DNA of 64,000 nucleotides from Myxococcales bacterium UBA1660 (GTDB taxonomy: Bacteria > Myxococcota_A > Polyangia > Polyangiales > Houyiibacteriaceae): assembly GCA_002320815.1 (NCBI GenBank), contig DCLA01000120.1:3864-67863 (forward strand), read 5' to 3'. The notes beneath the pieces were generated by a model. That model ran no database searches, was not told the origin of the DNA, and saw only the letters and a program-made list of their open reading frames with translations. Position numbers and translations under genes: made by a program. The number at the start of each line of letters is the position of its first letter. Positions within the stretch are counted from its first letter, which is position 1. Of this stretch, positions 31,315-40,230 are shown piece by piece.

Positions 31315-32406
31315 TCAGAGGCCCATGGGAGCAATCATCGACGAGTTCACCCGGTGGACGTCGTACTTGGTCTCGGCGAGCGTGCGACTCCGTGTGCCCA
31401 TGGCGCGGACCTTTGCGGGACTCGCCGCCAGCCGGTTCATCGCATCGTGCAGGGCCTGGGCATCTCGAGGCGCTACCAAAATGCCGTTGGTGCCATCGAC
31501 GGTTTCGCGACAACCGGGCGCGTCGGTGGTGATCACGGCACGACCAGTCGCCATGGCTTCGAGTACCGAGCGGGGTGTTCCCTCGCGGTAGGAGGGGAGT
31601 ACGAAGACGCTGCAGCTCGCGAGCTCGGGGCGAACATCGGCGACACTGCCCGGCCACTCGATGAAGCCCCTGGACGCCGCTTCGCGCAGCCGCCGCTCGA
31701 TAATCTCCGACCCGGCCTCCAGAGGGCCGACGAGTCGGATTCGGAGTTTGCCTCTCGACTCGAAGGCCACGTCCAGCAGTTCACCCACACCCTTCTCACG
31801 GTGCATACGCCCGACCATCAGAAACGTGGGGCGACCCTCGGGGAGGGGGCGTTCTGGGTATTGATCGAGGTCGATGCCAGAGCCATTGACGACGATGGCT
31901 TCGGTAGTCGACGGGAGCACCCTTCGGTCCCGGAGGGTGTCCCTGTCGTCTGGATTGTGGAAGAACACGCCGCGGCAGAGGCTGAAGGCACCTCGTAGCA
32001 TCCCGCCTGCCACGAGAGTGACGGCAGAGCGGGTGCCCACGGTGAAGGCCGTCCCCAGCCCCGACATCATCGCGTAGCGGCGGGGAACCCGCGCGAGGGC
32101 TGCTGCGTACGTGCCATAGGCGGCGAGCTTTGGTGTGTAGGAGAGCACGATGTCCGGGCGAGCCTCGGTCAGTGCTCGGGCGAGGGAGGCCATCGTCGGG
32201 ACCTCTCCCAACGGCGAGACCCCTCGACGCTCCAGAGGGAACGAATGCACGGTGACTCCCTCGCTTTTCAACTCGTCTTCGATGTCCGACACGGGGGCGC
32301 CGGCGAAGGCGTGGACCTCGTGCCCACGGTCGCGAATCGCGAGCAGGAGTTGCTTCCGAAAACGCGCGAGGTAGCGGGCGTCCCCTCCGATCAAGCCGAA
32401 GCGCAT
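31315..32406 (-). CDS. Glycosyltransferase family 4, PglA-like
   Basis: A 363-residue GT-B enzyme. The N-terminal half has MRFGLIGGDARYLARFRKQ, RPDIVLSYTPKLAAYGTYAA and a glycine-rich MMSGLGTAFTVGTRSA. The C-terminal donor domain has TFLMVGRMHREKGVGELLD, SCSVFVLPSYREGTPRSVLEA (the EGxPxxxLEA donor signature) and GRAVITTDAPGCRETVDG. The LSYTPKLAAYGTYAA segment is typical of PglA/WbpZ-type enzymes that add the second sugar to a C-6-deoxy amino sugar on undecaprenyl diphosphate. It lies 3 nt downstream of the WecA-like gene, so it probably adds the next sugar after initiation. Acceptor and donor are inferred, not shown. Confidence 0.9.
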   Translation of the reverse strand: MRFGLIGGDARYLARFRKQLLLAIRDRGHEVHAFAGAPVSDIEDELKSEGVTVHSFPLERRGVSPLGEVPTMASLARALTEARPDIVLSYTPKLAAYGTYAAALARVPRRYAMMSGLGTAFTVGTRSAVTLVAGGMLRGAFSLCRGVFFHNPDDRDTLRDRRVLPSTTEAIVVNGSGIDLDQYPERPLPEGRPTFLMVGRMHREKGVGELLDVAFESRGKLRIRLVGPLEAGSEIIERRLREAASRGFIEWPGSVADVRPELASCSVFVLPSYREGTPRSVLEAMATGRAVITTDAPGCRETVDGTNGILVAPRDAQALHDAMNRLAASPAKVRAMGTRSRTLAETKYDVHRVNSSMIAPMGL

Positions 32407-32409
32407 GCG

Positions 32410-33447
32410 TCAACCCTTCTTCGCATATCGACGTTCACGCATGCTCGTCCAGGCCACCAGAGCGACGAATGGCGCGAAGGTCGCGGCACCGAGTGCAATG
32501 GAGGGAAGGGAGCCGCGGTACCAGAAGATGCCCACGACGGCCGCCACGACCATGTAGGCGGCGAAGATGACAGTCACCCTCGCGTGGGACAAGCCCGAGA
32601 CGACCAGCCGTTGATAGATGTGCGTCCGGTGCGGTCGTAGAACGTTCTCTCCCTTCACGAGCCGTCGCGTGAAGGTGAACGTGGCGTCGAGGACGAACGG
32701 CGCAACGAAGACGAAAGCGACGACCGGAATCTCCGGCGAGTCTCCCCGAACCGCGAGTCCGAGGGTGGCGAAGAAGAGCCCGAGGGTAGTGCTCGCCACG
32801 TCGCCCATGAAAATTGACGCGGGGTGCCAGTTGAAGCGTAGGAAGCCCAAGCAAGCGCCGGCGACGAGCGCAGGCACCAGAGCAACTACGCCATCGCCCC
32901 TCGAGACGAGAAGGGCCGTCCAGGCCAGACCCGCGATTGCTCCCTGACAGCCGGCGAGGCCGTCGATGCCGTCCATGAAGTTGTAGGCATTGGTCAGGCC
33001 AACGATCCATACCGTGGCCAGAACGGCGCCCACCACCCACGGCAGGTCGAACGGGTCCTGGAGGCCAGGGATCACGACGGACTCGAAACGTCCGACGAAG
33101 ACGACGGCGGTGATCGCGGCGCCGATCTGGACCCCGAAGCGCACCGTCGTCCCGAGGCCGCGTGCGTCGTCGATGAGACCGATGATCGCCACGGCGAGCA
33201 GAATGACTCCCCATACCGCACCACCATGGAGGTCATCGGTGAAGAGCGAGATCGCGGCGGCGGCGAGGGCCGCGGTGAGGGCGATGGGGATTCCGCCGCC
33301 CCGTGGCGTTGGGACCGTGTGCGAGCTCCGATCCGTCGGGACGTCCATGGCAGCGCGCAGGGCCCACCGACGAACCACGGGGACCGTCACGAGGCTCACC
33401 AACGAGCCTGCGACGAGCGCCACGGCCGCGTATACGAGACGATTCAA
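32410..33447 (-). CDS. WecA/WbpL-like undecaprenyl-phosphate sugar-1-phosphate transferase (MraY family)
   Basis: A 345-residue membrane protein that starts the lipid-linked repeat unit. About ten to eleven helices are present. Key motifs are PTPRGGGIPIALTAALA, GLIDDARGLG (DD pair), the catalytic NAYNFMDGIDGLAG, and LRPHRTHIYQRLVVSG. The start is TTG at 33447, overlapping the TGA of the upstream SDR gene (TTGA), with GGAGAAGG upstream; the longer open frame is antisense to nothing functional and was discarded because family proteins begin at about this point. No WbaP/PglC-type initiator was found in the window, so this is the likely priming enzyme, using an N-acetylated donor. Confidence 0.92.
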   Translation of the reverse strand: MNRLVYAAVALVAGSLVSLVTVPVVRRWALRAAMDVPTDRSSHTVPTPRGGGIPIALTAALAAAAISLFTDDLHGGAVWGVILLAVAIIGLIDDARGLGTTVRFGVQIGAAITAVVFVGRFESVVIPGLQDPFDLPWVVGAVLATVWIVGLTNAYNFMDGIDGLAGCQGAIAGLAWTALLVSRGDGVVALVPALVAGACLGFLRFNWHPASIFMGDVASTTLGLFFATLGLAVRGDSPEIPVVAFVFVAPFVLDATFTFTRRLVKGENVLRPHRTHIYQRLVVSGLSHARVTVIFAAYMVVAAVVGIFWYRGSLPSIALGAATFAPFVALVAWTSMRERRYAKKG

Positions 33448-34394
33448 AGGCCTTCTCCGCGGCGTATGAGCTCGATCGCGGAGACCGAGCTCGAGAGGCC
33501 GGCGCCGTCGAGGCGCTCGGTAGACATGACGGCGTTCTGGGTCGCGGCGCCTAGGAAACTGCGGACGCCGGCCGGAGCCCAGTTCGCCGCTCGAGCGGCA
33601 CCCGGCACGGGCACACGCAACACATTTCGGTTCGCGGCGGTCGCAAGCGCGTCGACGATCTGGGCGAAGGTCGCCGGATGACCGTCGGCCACGTTGAGCG
33701 TTTCGGGGAGCTCGGGGCGGGACCCGACCGCCATGAGGGTGGCCACCAAATGCCTCACGTGGACCAGGCTCTTCGCAGGATTTCCAAGTTGCGGCACGAC
33801 ACCTCGCCGGACCCATCGGGCGAGCGCCGGCAACGAGCCGCGCGTTCCGGGCCCCACGACCATGGACGGGCGTAGGATTCGCGCTTCGAGCCCACGGCTC
33901 ATCAGCTCCCGGACGATGTCCTCCGCCCGCGCCTTGCTCTCGCCGTAGGCCGTCACCGGGCGGCGGGTGGCGTCCTCTCGCCAGGGCTGTGCTGCCGTCC
34001 CGTAGACCGCGGACGAGCTGATGTGGACCAGCCTCGCGCCGTGCTCCAGACACGCGCGCGCGACCGTCCGCGTCCCTTCGACGTTCACCGTGGCGAACTC
34101 GGCGAGACCGGCGGCGTCCGAGGGCCGCCGGTGAGCCGCACCGGCGAGGTGGTAGACGACGTCTGCCTCGCTGACGAGTCGGTCGATCGCTTCCCCGTCA
34201 CCGAGCGTTCCGACGACATCCTCCGAGCGCTGGTCCGATGCCCGGCGTACGAGCCGTCGCACCGTCGACGATTCCCGCCTCAGCCCTACCTCGAGATGGC
34301 GCCCCACGAACCCCGTGGCTCCCGTGATGACGACCCTCGTCCCCGGCCCTATCCGCTGCATCGCGGGCAACTCTGCTGGATCAGACGTCGGCAT
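33444..34394 (-). CDS. NAD(P)-dependent SDR, probable UDP-4-keto-6-deoxy-HexNAc reductase (WbpK/WbpV-like)
   Basis: A 316-residue extended SDR. It has RVVITGATGFVGRHLE, VYHLAGAAHRRPSDAA, HISSSAVYGTAA, the catalytic YGESK, RILRPSMVVGPGTRG. It is coupled to the MraY-family gene by TTGA, as wbpV/wbpK genes sit beside wbpL, and a WbpM-type dehydratase is present at 20665. Together they could make UDP-D-QuiNAc or UDP-D-FucNAc, the first sugar. The ATG at 34394 was chosen because the Rossmann motif starts about 19 residues in; ATG 34361 is an alternative, and neither has a strong ribosome site. It is divergent from 34529 across 134 bp. Confidence 0.82.
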   Translation of the reverse strand: MPTSDPAELPAMQRIGPGTRVVITGATGFVGRHLEVGLRRESSTVRRLVRRASDQRSEDVVGTLGDGEAIDRLVSEADVVYHLAGAAHRRPSDAAGLAEFATVNVEGTRTVARACLEHGARLVHISSSAVYGTAAQPWREDATRRPVTAYGESKARAEDIVRELMSRGLEARILRPSMVVGPGTRGSLPALARWVRRGVVPQLGNPAKSLVHVRHLVATLMAVGSRPELPETLNVADGHPATFAQIVDALATAANRNVLRVPVPGAARAANWAPAGVRSFLGAATQNAVMSTERLDGAGLSSSVSAIELIRRGEGL

Positions 34395-34528
34395 CGGCGA
34401 GGCGCTGGTTCTTCTACGAATGAGCCTCGAGGGCAAGCCTCGGAGCGGAAGCCTGGCACCTCGAAGACTGGCGCCGCGGCTGCTTCGGCTGCAGGATTCG
34501 GCCCTCGTCTCCCTGCCCCTTTTATACG

Positions 34529-36010
34529 ATGCACGCTTACTGCTTCTTTTCCGTCCATATCTCACTCTTCGATGCCGTCGCGCGGCACCTCGCCAGCGAT
34601 GGGTATCTCAGCTCGCTCGGAGGATTCAGTTGGGGCCGCTCCGATGCCCCAACGCTCCGTGACAGCGACGTTCCCTACGACCCGTCCTCGATCATCGTGT
34701 TCAGCGAAGAGGTGCTCGCCCGAGCGGCGAGAGAGCCGGCGGACTTGGAATGGCTGACGCGCCGTGAGGGACAGCTCGGCTTGTCGTTTCGACGAGCGAT
34801 CGCCGCCGAGCGTCACCTCGTCCATGGTCGCTCGTACGACGATGTGCTGAGGTTGCTCCAGGCAGGGCTGCGCACCATCGAGGAGAACTTCGACCGCAAA
34901 CCCCCGGCATTCGTCTTCACCGAGGACATCTCGTGCTTGATGAGCATGCTTCACTGGGCCGTCGCCAGTGAACGGGGAATCCCTTTCTGGTGCATCGGCA
35001 GCGCGCGGCTGCCCAACCGCCTCTCCATCTATCGCTCGGGGTTCCAGGCGTGGGAGAGGACCCGGCGCCGGGAGACGCAGCTCGCGGAGCTCTCGCCCTC
35101 GCAGCAGAAGTGGGCTGAGAAGTTCGTGGACGATTTCCGGAACCGCCCCCGTCGACCTACCGGGATGGAGACGCGCGCGAAGCGACCGACCAGCAACCTC
35201 GAGGACCTCAAGAACCTCGTACGCTCCGCTCGGCGCTATTGGGCTGATCGCGACGATCCCACCTCGGTCCCGGGGATCCAGGCCGCGGGGCAACGCATCC
35301 GACGGATCGCGCGGGTCGAGGCTGCCGACGCGATGTCACTCTTCGAGGGCCCGGTAGCGGGTGAGCGATACGTCCTCTACCCCATTCATTTCCAGCCCGA
35401 GGCGTCGACCCTGGTCCAGGCCCCCATGTACCTCGACCAACTGGCATTGATCGAGGACATCGCGAAGAGCCTGCCCATTGGCGTGCGTCTCTACGTGAAG
35501 GAGCACCTCTCCAACCGCGGCCGTCGTCCGTTGAGTTTCTACCGTGCCATCCGGGAGATCTGCGGAACCCGTCTGCTCGGTCCGGACGAAGACACCTGGG
35601 CCCTAATCCAGGGGGCAGAGGCGGTGACGGTCATCACGGGCACCATGGGGTGGGAGGCGCTGCTCTACGACAAGCCGGCAGTAGTCTTCGGCGACGTATT
35701 CTATGACCACCTCCCCGGCGTCTTCCGTGCGCGGGACGTCCCCAAGGATCACTGGCACCGGCTGTTCTCGGACGCCATCGGCTCGGAGCCGCCGCCCCAC
35801 GACGCCTTGCATCGGTTCTTGGTGGCCCTCGACGACAGCTCGTTCGAGGGGTTCATGAAGAACCCCAACACGTTTCCCGCGGTGCTCGAGAAGGGGAACG
35901 TGCGCAGCATCGCCTCGGCACTGGAAGCGGTAATCGACGAACATCGGTCGACGCCGGCGCCGCTTCTTGCTCCGCACCATCTCGAGGGGCTCGGCCCGTT
36001 CGCTCGGTGA
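34529..36010 (+). CDS. Capsule-biosynthesis (KpsS/Kdo-transferase-like) family protein
   Basis: A 493-residue cytoplasmic protein. The C-terminal half shows the conserved pattern of capsule-synthesis proteins: GERYVLYPIHFQPEAST, APMYLDQLALIEDIAKSL, GVRLYVKEHLSNRGRRP, VTVITGTMGWEALLYDKPAVVFGD. The HFQPE and YVKEH histidine/glutamate motifs resemble those of the KpsS/KpsC-type Kdo transferases and other nonulosonate-handling enzymes. The N-terminal half (MHAYCFFSVHISLFDAV) is not recognised beyond this family. It is an isolated plus-strand gene between minus-strand operons; no ABC-type capsule exporter is seen. TTTATACG directly abuts the ATG, so the start or leader is uncertain. It probably transfers or handles an acidic keto sugar. 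Confidence 0.75.
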   Translation: MHAYCFFSVHISLFDAVARHLASDGYLSSLGGFSWGRSDAPTLRDSDVPYDPSSIIVFSEEVLARAAREPADLEWLTRREGQLGLSFRRAIAAERHLVHGRSYDDVLRLLQAGLRTIEENFDRKPPAFVFTEDISCLMSMLHWAVASERGIPFWCIGSARLPNRLSIYRSGFQAWERTRRRETQLAELSPSQQKWAEKFVDDFRNRPRRPTGMETRAKRPTSNLEDLKNLVRSARRYWADRDDPTSVPGIQAAGQRIRRIARVEAADAMSLFEGPVAGERYVLYPIHFQPEASTLVQAPMYLDQLALIEDIAKSLPIGVRLYVKEHLSNRGRRPLSFYRAIREICGTRLLGPDEDTWALIQGAEAVTVITGTMGWEALLYDKPAVVFGDVFYDHLPGVFRARDVPKDHWHRLFSDAIGSEPPPHDALHRFLVALDDSSFEGFMKNPNTFPAVLEKGNVRSIASALEAVIDEHRSTPAPLLAPHHLEGLGPFAR

Positions 36011-36043
36011 ACAGGGTGGGCCGTCGGCGGCCGGCGCACGCAC

Positions 36044-36748
36044 TCAGCTCTCCCGCGTGGCGAGGGCCCGCTCGGCGGCCTCCCAGTCTTCCAGGGTGTC
36101 GATGTTGACCGTGCCCGGCTGCACCTCGAAGCCAGCGACCGACTCGCCGAAGAGAGCACCCGCCATCAGAGTGGCCGTCCTGACGACATAGACCGAGCCC
36201 GTGCGGTGAAAGGCCGGGGGAAGCTCTTGGCGTCGCGGAATCGGAACCGCGCGGCCGGTCGCGAGCTCGAGTCGACCGGCCCGCTCGAACCACACCCACT
36301 CGGGGTTGTAGTGGTCCGGCACGCGCTCCACCGTCACTACGGTATCCGCGCCGCTCTCCACCCACCTCTCGATGCACTCATCGATCTCACCTGGCTGGCG
36401 GAAGGGGGTGGTCGGCTGAAGGATGCAGACCGCGTCGTACGCCTCACCCTCAGCGTCGAGTCGCTCGACGACGTGACGGAGTACGGCGAGAGTTGGAACG
36501 GTGTCCCTGGCCAGCTCGGGCGGTCGCATGAAGGGGACGTCCAAACCCACCGAGCGGCCGCACTGGGCGATTTCCTCGTCTTCGGTCGACAAAACCGTTC
36601 GTGTGAGGAGCGAGGAGCGAAGCGCCGCCTCGGCGGTGTAGACCAGCAAGGGCTTGCCCGCGAGGAGACGGATGTTCTTGCGGGGGACGCCCTTCGACCC
36701 TCCGCGCGCCGGCACGATACCCAGCACGCGAGGGATTCTGCTACCCAC
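36044..36748 (-). CDS. neuA: CMP-nonulosonate cytidylyltransferase (NeuA/LegF/PseF family)
   Basis: A 234-residue enzyme that activates a nonulosonic acid with CTP to give the CMP-sugar. Hallmarks: VLGIVPARGGSKGVPRKNI (CTP-binding loop), TRTVLSTEDEEIA, DAVCILQPTTPFRQPGEID, then TGSVYVVRT and VNIDTLEDWEAAE (metal-binding DxxxD region). The length matches the single-domain family of about 230. It overlaps the upstream SDR gene by 8 nt and forms a three-gene minus-strand unit with it and the dehydrogenase. The synthase and 2-epimerase lie about 7.5 kb further along the same strand. The sequence does not decide between sialic, legionaminic and related acids. Confidence 0.92.
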   Translation of the reverse strand: MGSRIPRVLGIVPARGGSKGVPRKNIRLLAGKPLLVYTAEAALRSSLLTRTVLSTEDEEIAQCGRSVGLDVPFMRPPELARDTVPTLAVLRHVVERLDAEGEAYDAVCILQPTTPFRQPGEIDECIERWVESGADTVVTVERVPDHYNPEWVWFERAGRLELATGRAVPIPRRQELPPAFHRTGSVYVVRTATLMAGALFGESVAGFEVQPGTVNIDTLEDWEAAERALATRES

Positions 36749-37718
36749 GGTCTTGACCGTCGAGGTACCAGTCCACGGTTCGCCTGACGCCTTCCTCCAA
36801 CGGCACGGCAGGACGGAAATCGATCAAGCTGCGCAGCTTGGTGAGGTCCGGCGCTCGCCGCTTCACGCTTCCCTGAGGGGAGGGGTGCAGCTCGACGTCG
36901 TTCGAGAGATCGCGGGCCCGCATCATCATATCGCCGAGTTCGCGGATCGTGACTTCGCGGTCGCTCCCGACGTTGACGATCTGGTTTCGCGCGCCGGGCG
37001 CCCGAGCGAGGGCCAGCGTGGCCGCTACGGCGTCATCGATATACAGGAACGAGCGAGTGTCCTCATGGCCGAAGAGCTCGTATCGCTCTTCTTTCATGCG
37101 CATGGCGAAGTCGGGGATGACGTGCTTGTCCCCCATTCTGGGCCCATAGACGTTGTGGTAACGGATGACCGAGTAGTCGACGCCGTACTGAGCGCACGCG
37201 CTCGCGGTCAGAACCTCGCCATGGAGTTTGGAGACTCCGTACGACCACCGCGGGTTGGTGGGGTCGGCAATCGACAGCGGCACGTCCTCGGCGGTCGGAA
37301 CGGACCAGCCGAATCGGGACACGGTGGACGCGTAGGACTCCGAGCTTCCGGCGTAGACGAAGCGACCGACCTGTCCGCCCACGACGTACCGCTCGACCAA
37401 CGAAAATGTAGGAAGGGTCGAGGCCCTGAGGACGGCGTACGGACGCTCGTAGAAGTTCTGAGTCCCGTTGAGCGCTGCCATGTGCAGGATCATGTCGAAC
37501 GGCCCGGCCGGCAGCCGGTCGCTGACATTCGAACTAGCGAGGTCGACCTCGACGAACTCGAATCCCTCACTCGCCGCGAGCGCCTCGAACCCTTGGTCTC
37601 GGGCGCCCCTGGAGAAGTCGTCGACGCCGACAACCTCGGCCCCGCTGTCGACCAGATGGCGCGCGAGGGCGTAGCCAATGAACCCCGCTGCGCCGGTCAC
37701 CAGAACTCGCTCAGTCAT
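36741..37718 (-). CDS. NAD-dependent epimerase/dehydratase (extended SDR)
   Basis: A 325-residue SDR. The ATG at 37718 has GGAGG 7 nt upstream; a longer GTG start would lack one. Motifs: VLVTGAAGFIGYALARHL, LHMAALNGTQNFYERP, YAGSSESYA, the catalytic YGVSK, then YHNVYGPRMGDKHVIP and FLYIDDAVAATLA. The GTQNFYERP and NVYGPRMGDKHV patterns group it with nucleotide-sugar epimerases and decarboxylases acting on UDP- or GDP-hexoses; the substrate is not clear. It overlaps the upstream dehydrogenase by 8 nt and the downstream cytidylyltransferase by 8 nt, so the three are made together. It may act on the product of the dehydrogenase, as UDP-uronate epimerases do. Confidence 0.85.
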   Translation of the reverse strand: MTERVLVTGAAGFIGYALARHLVDSGAEVVGVDDFSRGARDQGFEALAASEGFEFVEVDLASSNVSDRLPAGPFDMILHMAALNGTQNFYERPYAVLRASTLPTFSLVERYVVGGQVGRFVYAGSSESYASTVSRFGWSVPTAEDVPLSIADPTNPRWSYGVSKLHGEVLTASACAQYGVDYSVIRYHNVYGPRMGDKHVIPDFAMRMKEERYELFGHEDTRSFLYIDDAVAATLALARAPGARNQIVNVGSDREVTIRELGDMMMRARDLSNDVELHPSPQGSVKRRAPDLTKLRSLIDFRPAVPLEEGVRRTVDWYLDGQDRG

Positions 37719-38985
37719 TCTGTTCCTCCACATCGCAGCAACGGTAGAACACCTTGTCGGCGCTTCCAGCGTTCCAGAGATCGGCTATCCACGCTTCGGG
37801 ATGTGTCTTGCGAAACTCAGCTAGCACCGGACCAAACTCTTCGTGATTGGTCGCCACAAAAACACAGTCGGCGCTCTCGAGAGCGGTTTCCGGGCTCCAG
37901 TTCTTGAGAACCTCCCCCGAGTCAGTGGTGATGTCACCGTCGATATGCGGCTCGCTCACCCGAACCTCAGAAGGAAGCTCGCGCTCGATGTATCGCAGTA
38001 GCTTCGGAGCCAAGCTGTCGCGGGTATCGTCCGTGCCGGCTTTGAAAGTGTACCCCAGGACCGCTACACGACGTTCGTGAATCTGGGTGCGCTGCTTCAA
38101 ATGGTCGACGAGGAACAGCGGCATGAACTCGTTCATCTTCCATGCGGACAACAGGAGGTCCGGGTAGGCCGCCCACTCGTTCAGCATCCCGAAGTCCTTG
38201 CGAAGGCAGGTGCCAGCAGTGAAACCGGGGCTGGCGACGCCCTGGCGCGGATACTTGTGGTTCGCCAGGTGCCGGATCTCGAAGATGTTGGCTCCGAATG
38301 TGTCTGCCACCAGGGCAAGGTGATTCGCGAGCGCGAAGCTGACGTAACGACTCACATTATTGAATAGTTTGACCAGTTCGGCAGAGACGAAGTTCGTGCG
38401 AAGTACCTCCGGCGCGAGCCCCTCGAACAGCTCGGCCGCGCGATCGAAGCTCTCGTCGTCCTCTACTCCGATCACCTGGGGAAGCGTGCGCAGCTCTTCT
38501 TTTGCCTTACCCTCGACGATGCGCTCCGGGCAGAAAGCGACCCAGATGTCGCGCCCAGCTACGAGCCCGGTGCTCTTCGCGATCCACCTGGCGACGTACC
38601 GTGTGGTGTGCGGTGCCACGGTACTGCGAAGACAGATGAGCTGACCTGCCCTCAGATGAGGGCCGACGGCCTCGAGTACGGCCCTTACCTGACTGAGATC
38701 GGTTTCTATGTGAGTGTGCAGCGGGGTCCCGACGGTGATCACTAGCGCGCGCGCGCGCGCCACGACCTGCGGATCCGAGTGGACCTGGAGCGCCTTTCGG
38801 GCGATCAGCTCATCATAACCCGGCTCCTGAAAGGGCATTGCACCAGAGTTGATGGTTTTCCGCGCCTTCTCGTCTCGATCGAGGCCAACGACGGACTTGC
38901 CGCTCTCGATAAGGGACAGGGCGAGGGGCAGCCCTACGCGGCCCACGCCCAAGACACACAGGTCGAATTCGAAATCAGAGTTCAT
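37711..38985 (-). CDS. Nucleotide-sugar dehydrogenase (WecC/Ugd superfamily)
   Basis: A 424-residue UDP-sugar 6-dehydrogenase. It has CVLGVGRVGLPLALSLIE (Rossmann), TVGTPLHTHIETDL, LRSTVAPHTTRYVARW, FCPERIVEGKAKEEL (CPER of the WecC/TviB class), the active-site loop SPGFTAGTCLRKDFGML with the catalytic Cys, and VLGYTFKAGTDDTRDSL. The Cys loop departs from the usual GGxCIPxDP. An alternating (GC)8 tract at 38745-38760 lies in codons for Val-Ala-Arg-Ala-Arg near residue 78. It begins 51 nt downstream of the GT4 gene start side and heads the operon with the SDR and cytidylyltransferase. The local base composition is lower in G+C than most neighbours. Confidence 0.9.
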   Translation of the reverse strand: MNSDFEFDLCVLGVGRVGLPLALSLIESGKSVVGLDRDEKARKTINSGAMPFQEPGYDELIARKALQVHSDPQVVARARALVITVGTPLHTHIETDLSQVRAVLEAVGPHLRAGQLICLRSTVAPHTTRYVARWIAKSTGLVAGRDIWVAFCPERIVEGKAKEELRTLPQVIGVEDDESFDRAAELFEGLAPEVLRTNFVSAELVKLFNNVSRYVSFALANHLALVADTFGANIFEIRHLANHKYPRQGVASPGFTAGTCLRKDFGMLNEWAAYPDLLLSAWKMNEFMPLFLVDHLKQRTQIHERRVAVLGYTFKAGTDDTRDSLAPKLLRYIERELPSEVRVSEPHIDGDITTDSGEVLKNWSPETALESADCVFVATNHEEFGPVLAEFRKTHPEAWIADLWNAGSADKVFYRCCDVEEQND

Positions 38986-39036
38986 TCTTGCTTTTTGTTC
39001 GTCAGGGCCAATGAAAGATCTAGTTGGTGGCCGGTC

Positions 39037-40230
39037 CTAGGCGCTCGTTCGCCCGGTCGCAACGGACAGAGCCGACTCGTAGAGAGGGTACTGTGCCTCC
39101 AAGCTGAACTCGTTCTCGTAGAGCGCTCGACTTCCCTCCGACAAGCGGCGTCTCATTTCTGGGTCGGAGGCGTAGTCGAGAAGGAGTTCGGCAAAGTGCT
39201 CGTCGTCGACCGCTGCGAGGCAATTCTCATTGGGTACGAACTCCTGGGCAACGCCGAAGGTGCTCTCGTAACCAATGTTGACCATTCCGTATCCCGACGC
39301 AGTTACGAACTTGGCTCGAAAGCCGGTATGCTCACGATAGGGCACGAGGCACAGGTCCGAAGGTCTCAAGACCGTGTCGAGATTCTCGACGAACCCGTGG
39401 AGCTTGAAGTGAGCTTCGACCCATTCCCAGTCGGAGGTCTTTCCTCCAGGAGGCGCTCCCACTTGATGCCACTCGAGCTCGCTGGCCCTCGACCCGAGCT
39501 TGGGCCAGATGTCTTGGCGGAGGTTCCGCCGCGACATGTTCATTGCGGTATTCGAGCGCCCTAGGAGAAAAGCTCTTGCCCGGCTAGGTAGAGGACCCGC
39601 CGGACGGGGTATCGATTGGCCTACGATGGGCATGTACACGCACGGGACCCCCAGCGCCTCGATCAGCGGGACGTCGGTCGCCGACACCGAAACCACGTAC
39701 GCGCTGCTCCGGACCAGCTCCATCTCGAGTTGCTCCAGCTGGGGCGTCGACACGATGTCCGGTCGCCGAAGCCGGCCACCGTGGAGATCCCTGCGGACGT
39801 GCTGGAGCTGGTGGAGGAAATCCAGGTGTCCGTACACCACGGGGGGCGCGGACGGAAGATGCAGCAGGGTTCCGATCCAATCGGCCCAGATCACGTCCGG
39901 CTGAACCCGCTCGACGGCTGCGAGCATCTGCTGCCGGACGCCTTTCCAGTTGGGAAGGCGGAAGGGGATCGTCTCCGGCCGGAAAACGCGGTCGACGGCC
40001 CGCTCGAATACCTGCCACGGCCGTGGCGGTATCGGAACGCCGTAGGTGACGCTCTCGCAGACTTCATTCAGGTCCGCGTCCACGGGGCCGGTCGGCTCGG
40101 CGATGGCCATGTGGACCTCGTGGCCCAGCTGTGAGAGGGCCATGATGTTCTGCCAGGCGAACACCAGACCCCCGCCCGCAGCGTTCCGTCCGGGCGTGTT
40201 GTGCGTGATATGAAGGATACGAAGAGACAT
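39037..40230 (-). CDS. Glycosyltransferase family 4-like (GT-B)
   Basis: A 397-residue GT-B enzyme. The N-terminus is RILHITHNTPGRNAAGGGL, typical of acceptor-domain Gly loops, and ALSQLGHEVHMAIAEP follows. The C-terminal half has RARAFLLGRSNTAMNMS, WHQVGAPPGGKTSDWEW, RPSDLCLVPYREHTGFRAKF and FGVAQEFVPNENCLA. The usual EGxPxxxLE donor signature is replaced by HTGFRAKFVTASGYGMVN, so it is a divergent member. It starts at an ATG 366 bp from the divergent WbsX-like gene. It probably adds one of the sugars of the repeat unit on the cytoplasmic side; donor unknown. Confidence 0.85.
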   Translation of the reverse strand: MSLRILHITHNTPGRNAAGGGLVFAWQNIMALSQLGHEVHMAIAEPTGPVDADLNEVCESVTYGVPIPPRPWQVFERAVDRVFRPETIPFRLPNWKGVRQQMLAAVERVQPDVIWADWIGTLLHLPSAPPVVYGHLDFLHQLQHVRRDLHGGRLRRPDIVSTPQLEQLEMELVRSSAYVVSVSATDVPLIEALGVPCVYMPIVGQSIPRPAGPLPSRARAFLLGRSNTAMNMSRRNLRQDIWPKLGSRASELEWHQVGAPPGGKTSDWEWVEAHFKLHGFVENLDTVLRPSDLCLVPYREHTGFRAKFVTASGYGMVNIGYESTFGVAQEFVPNENCLAAVDDEHFAELLLDYASDPEMRRRLSEGSRALYENEFSLEAQYPLYESALSVATGRTSA

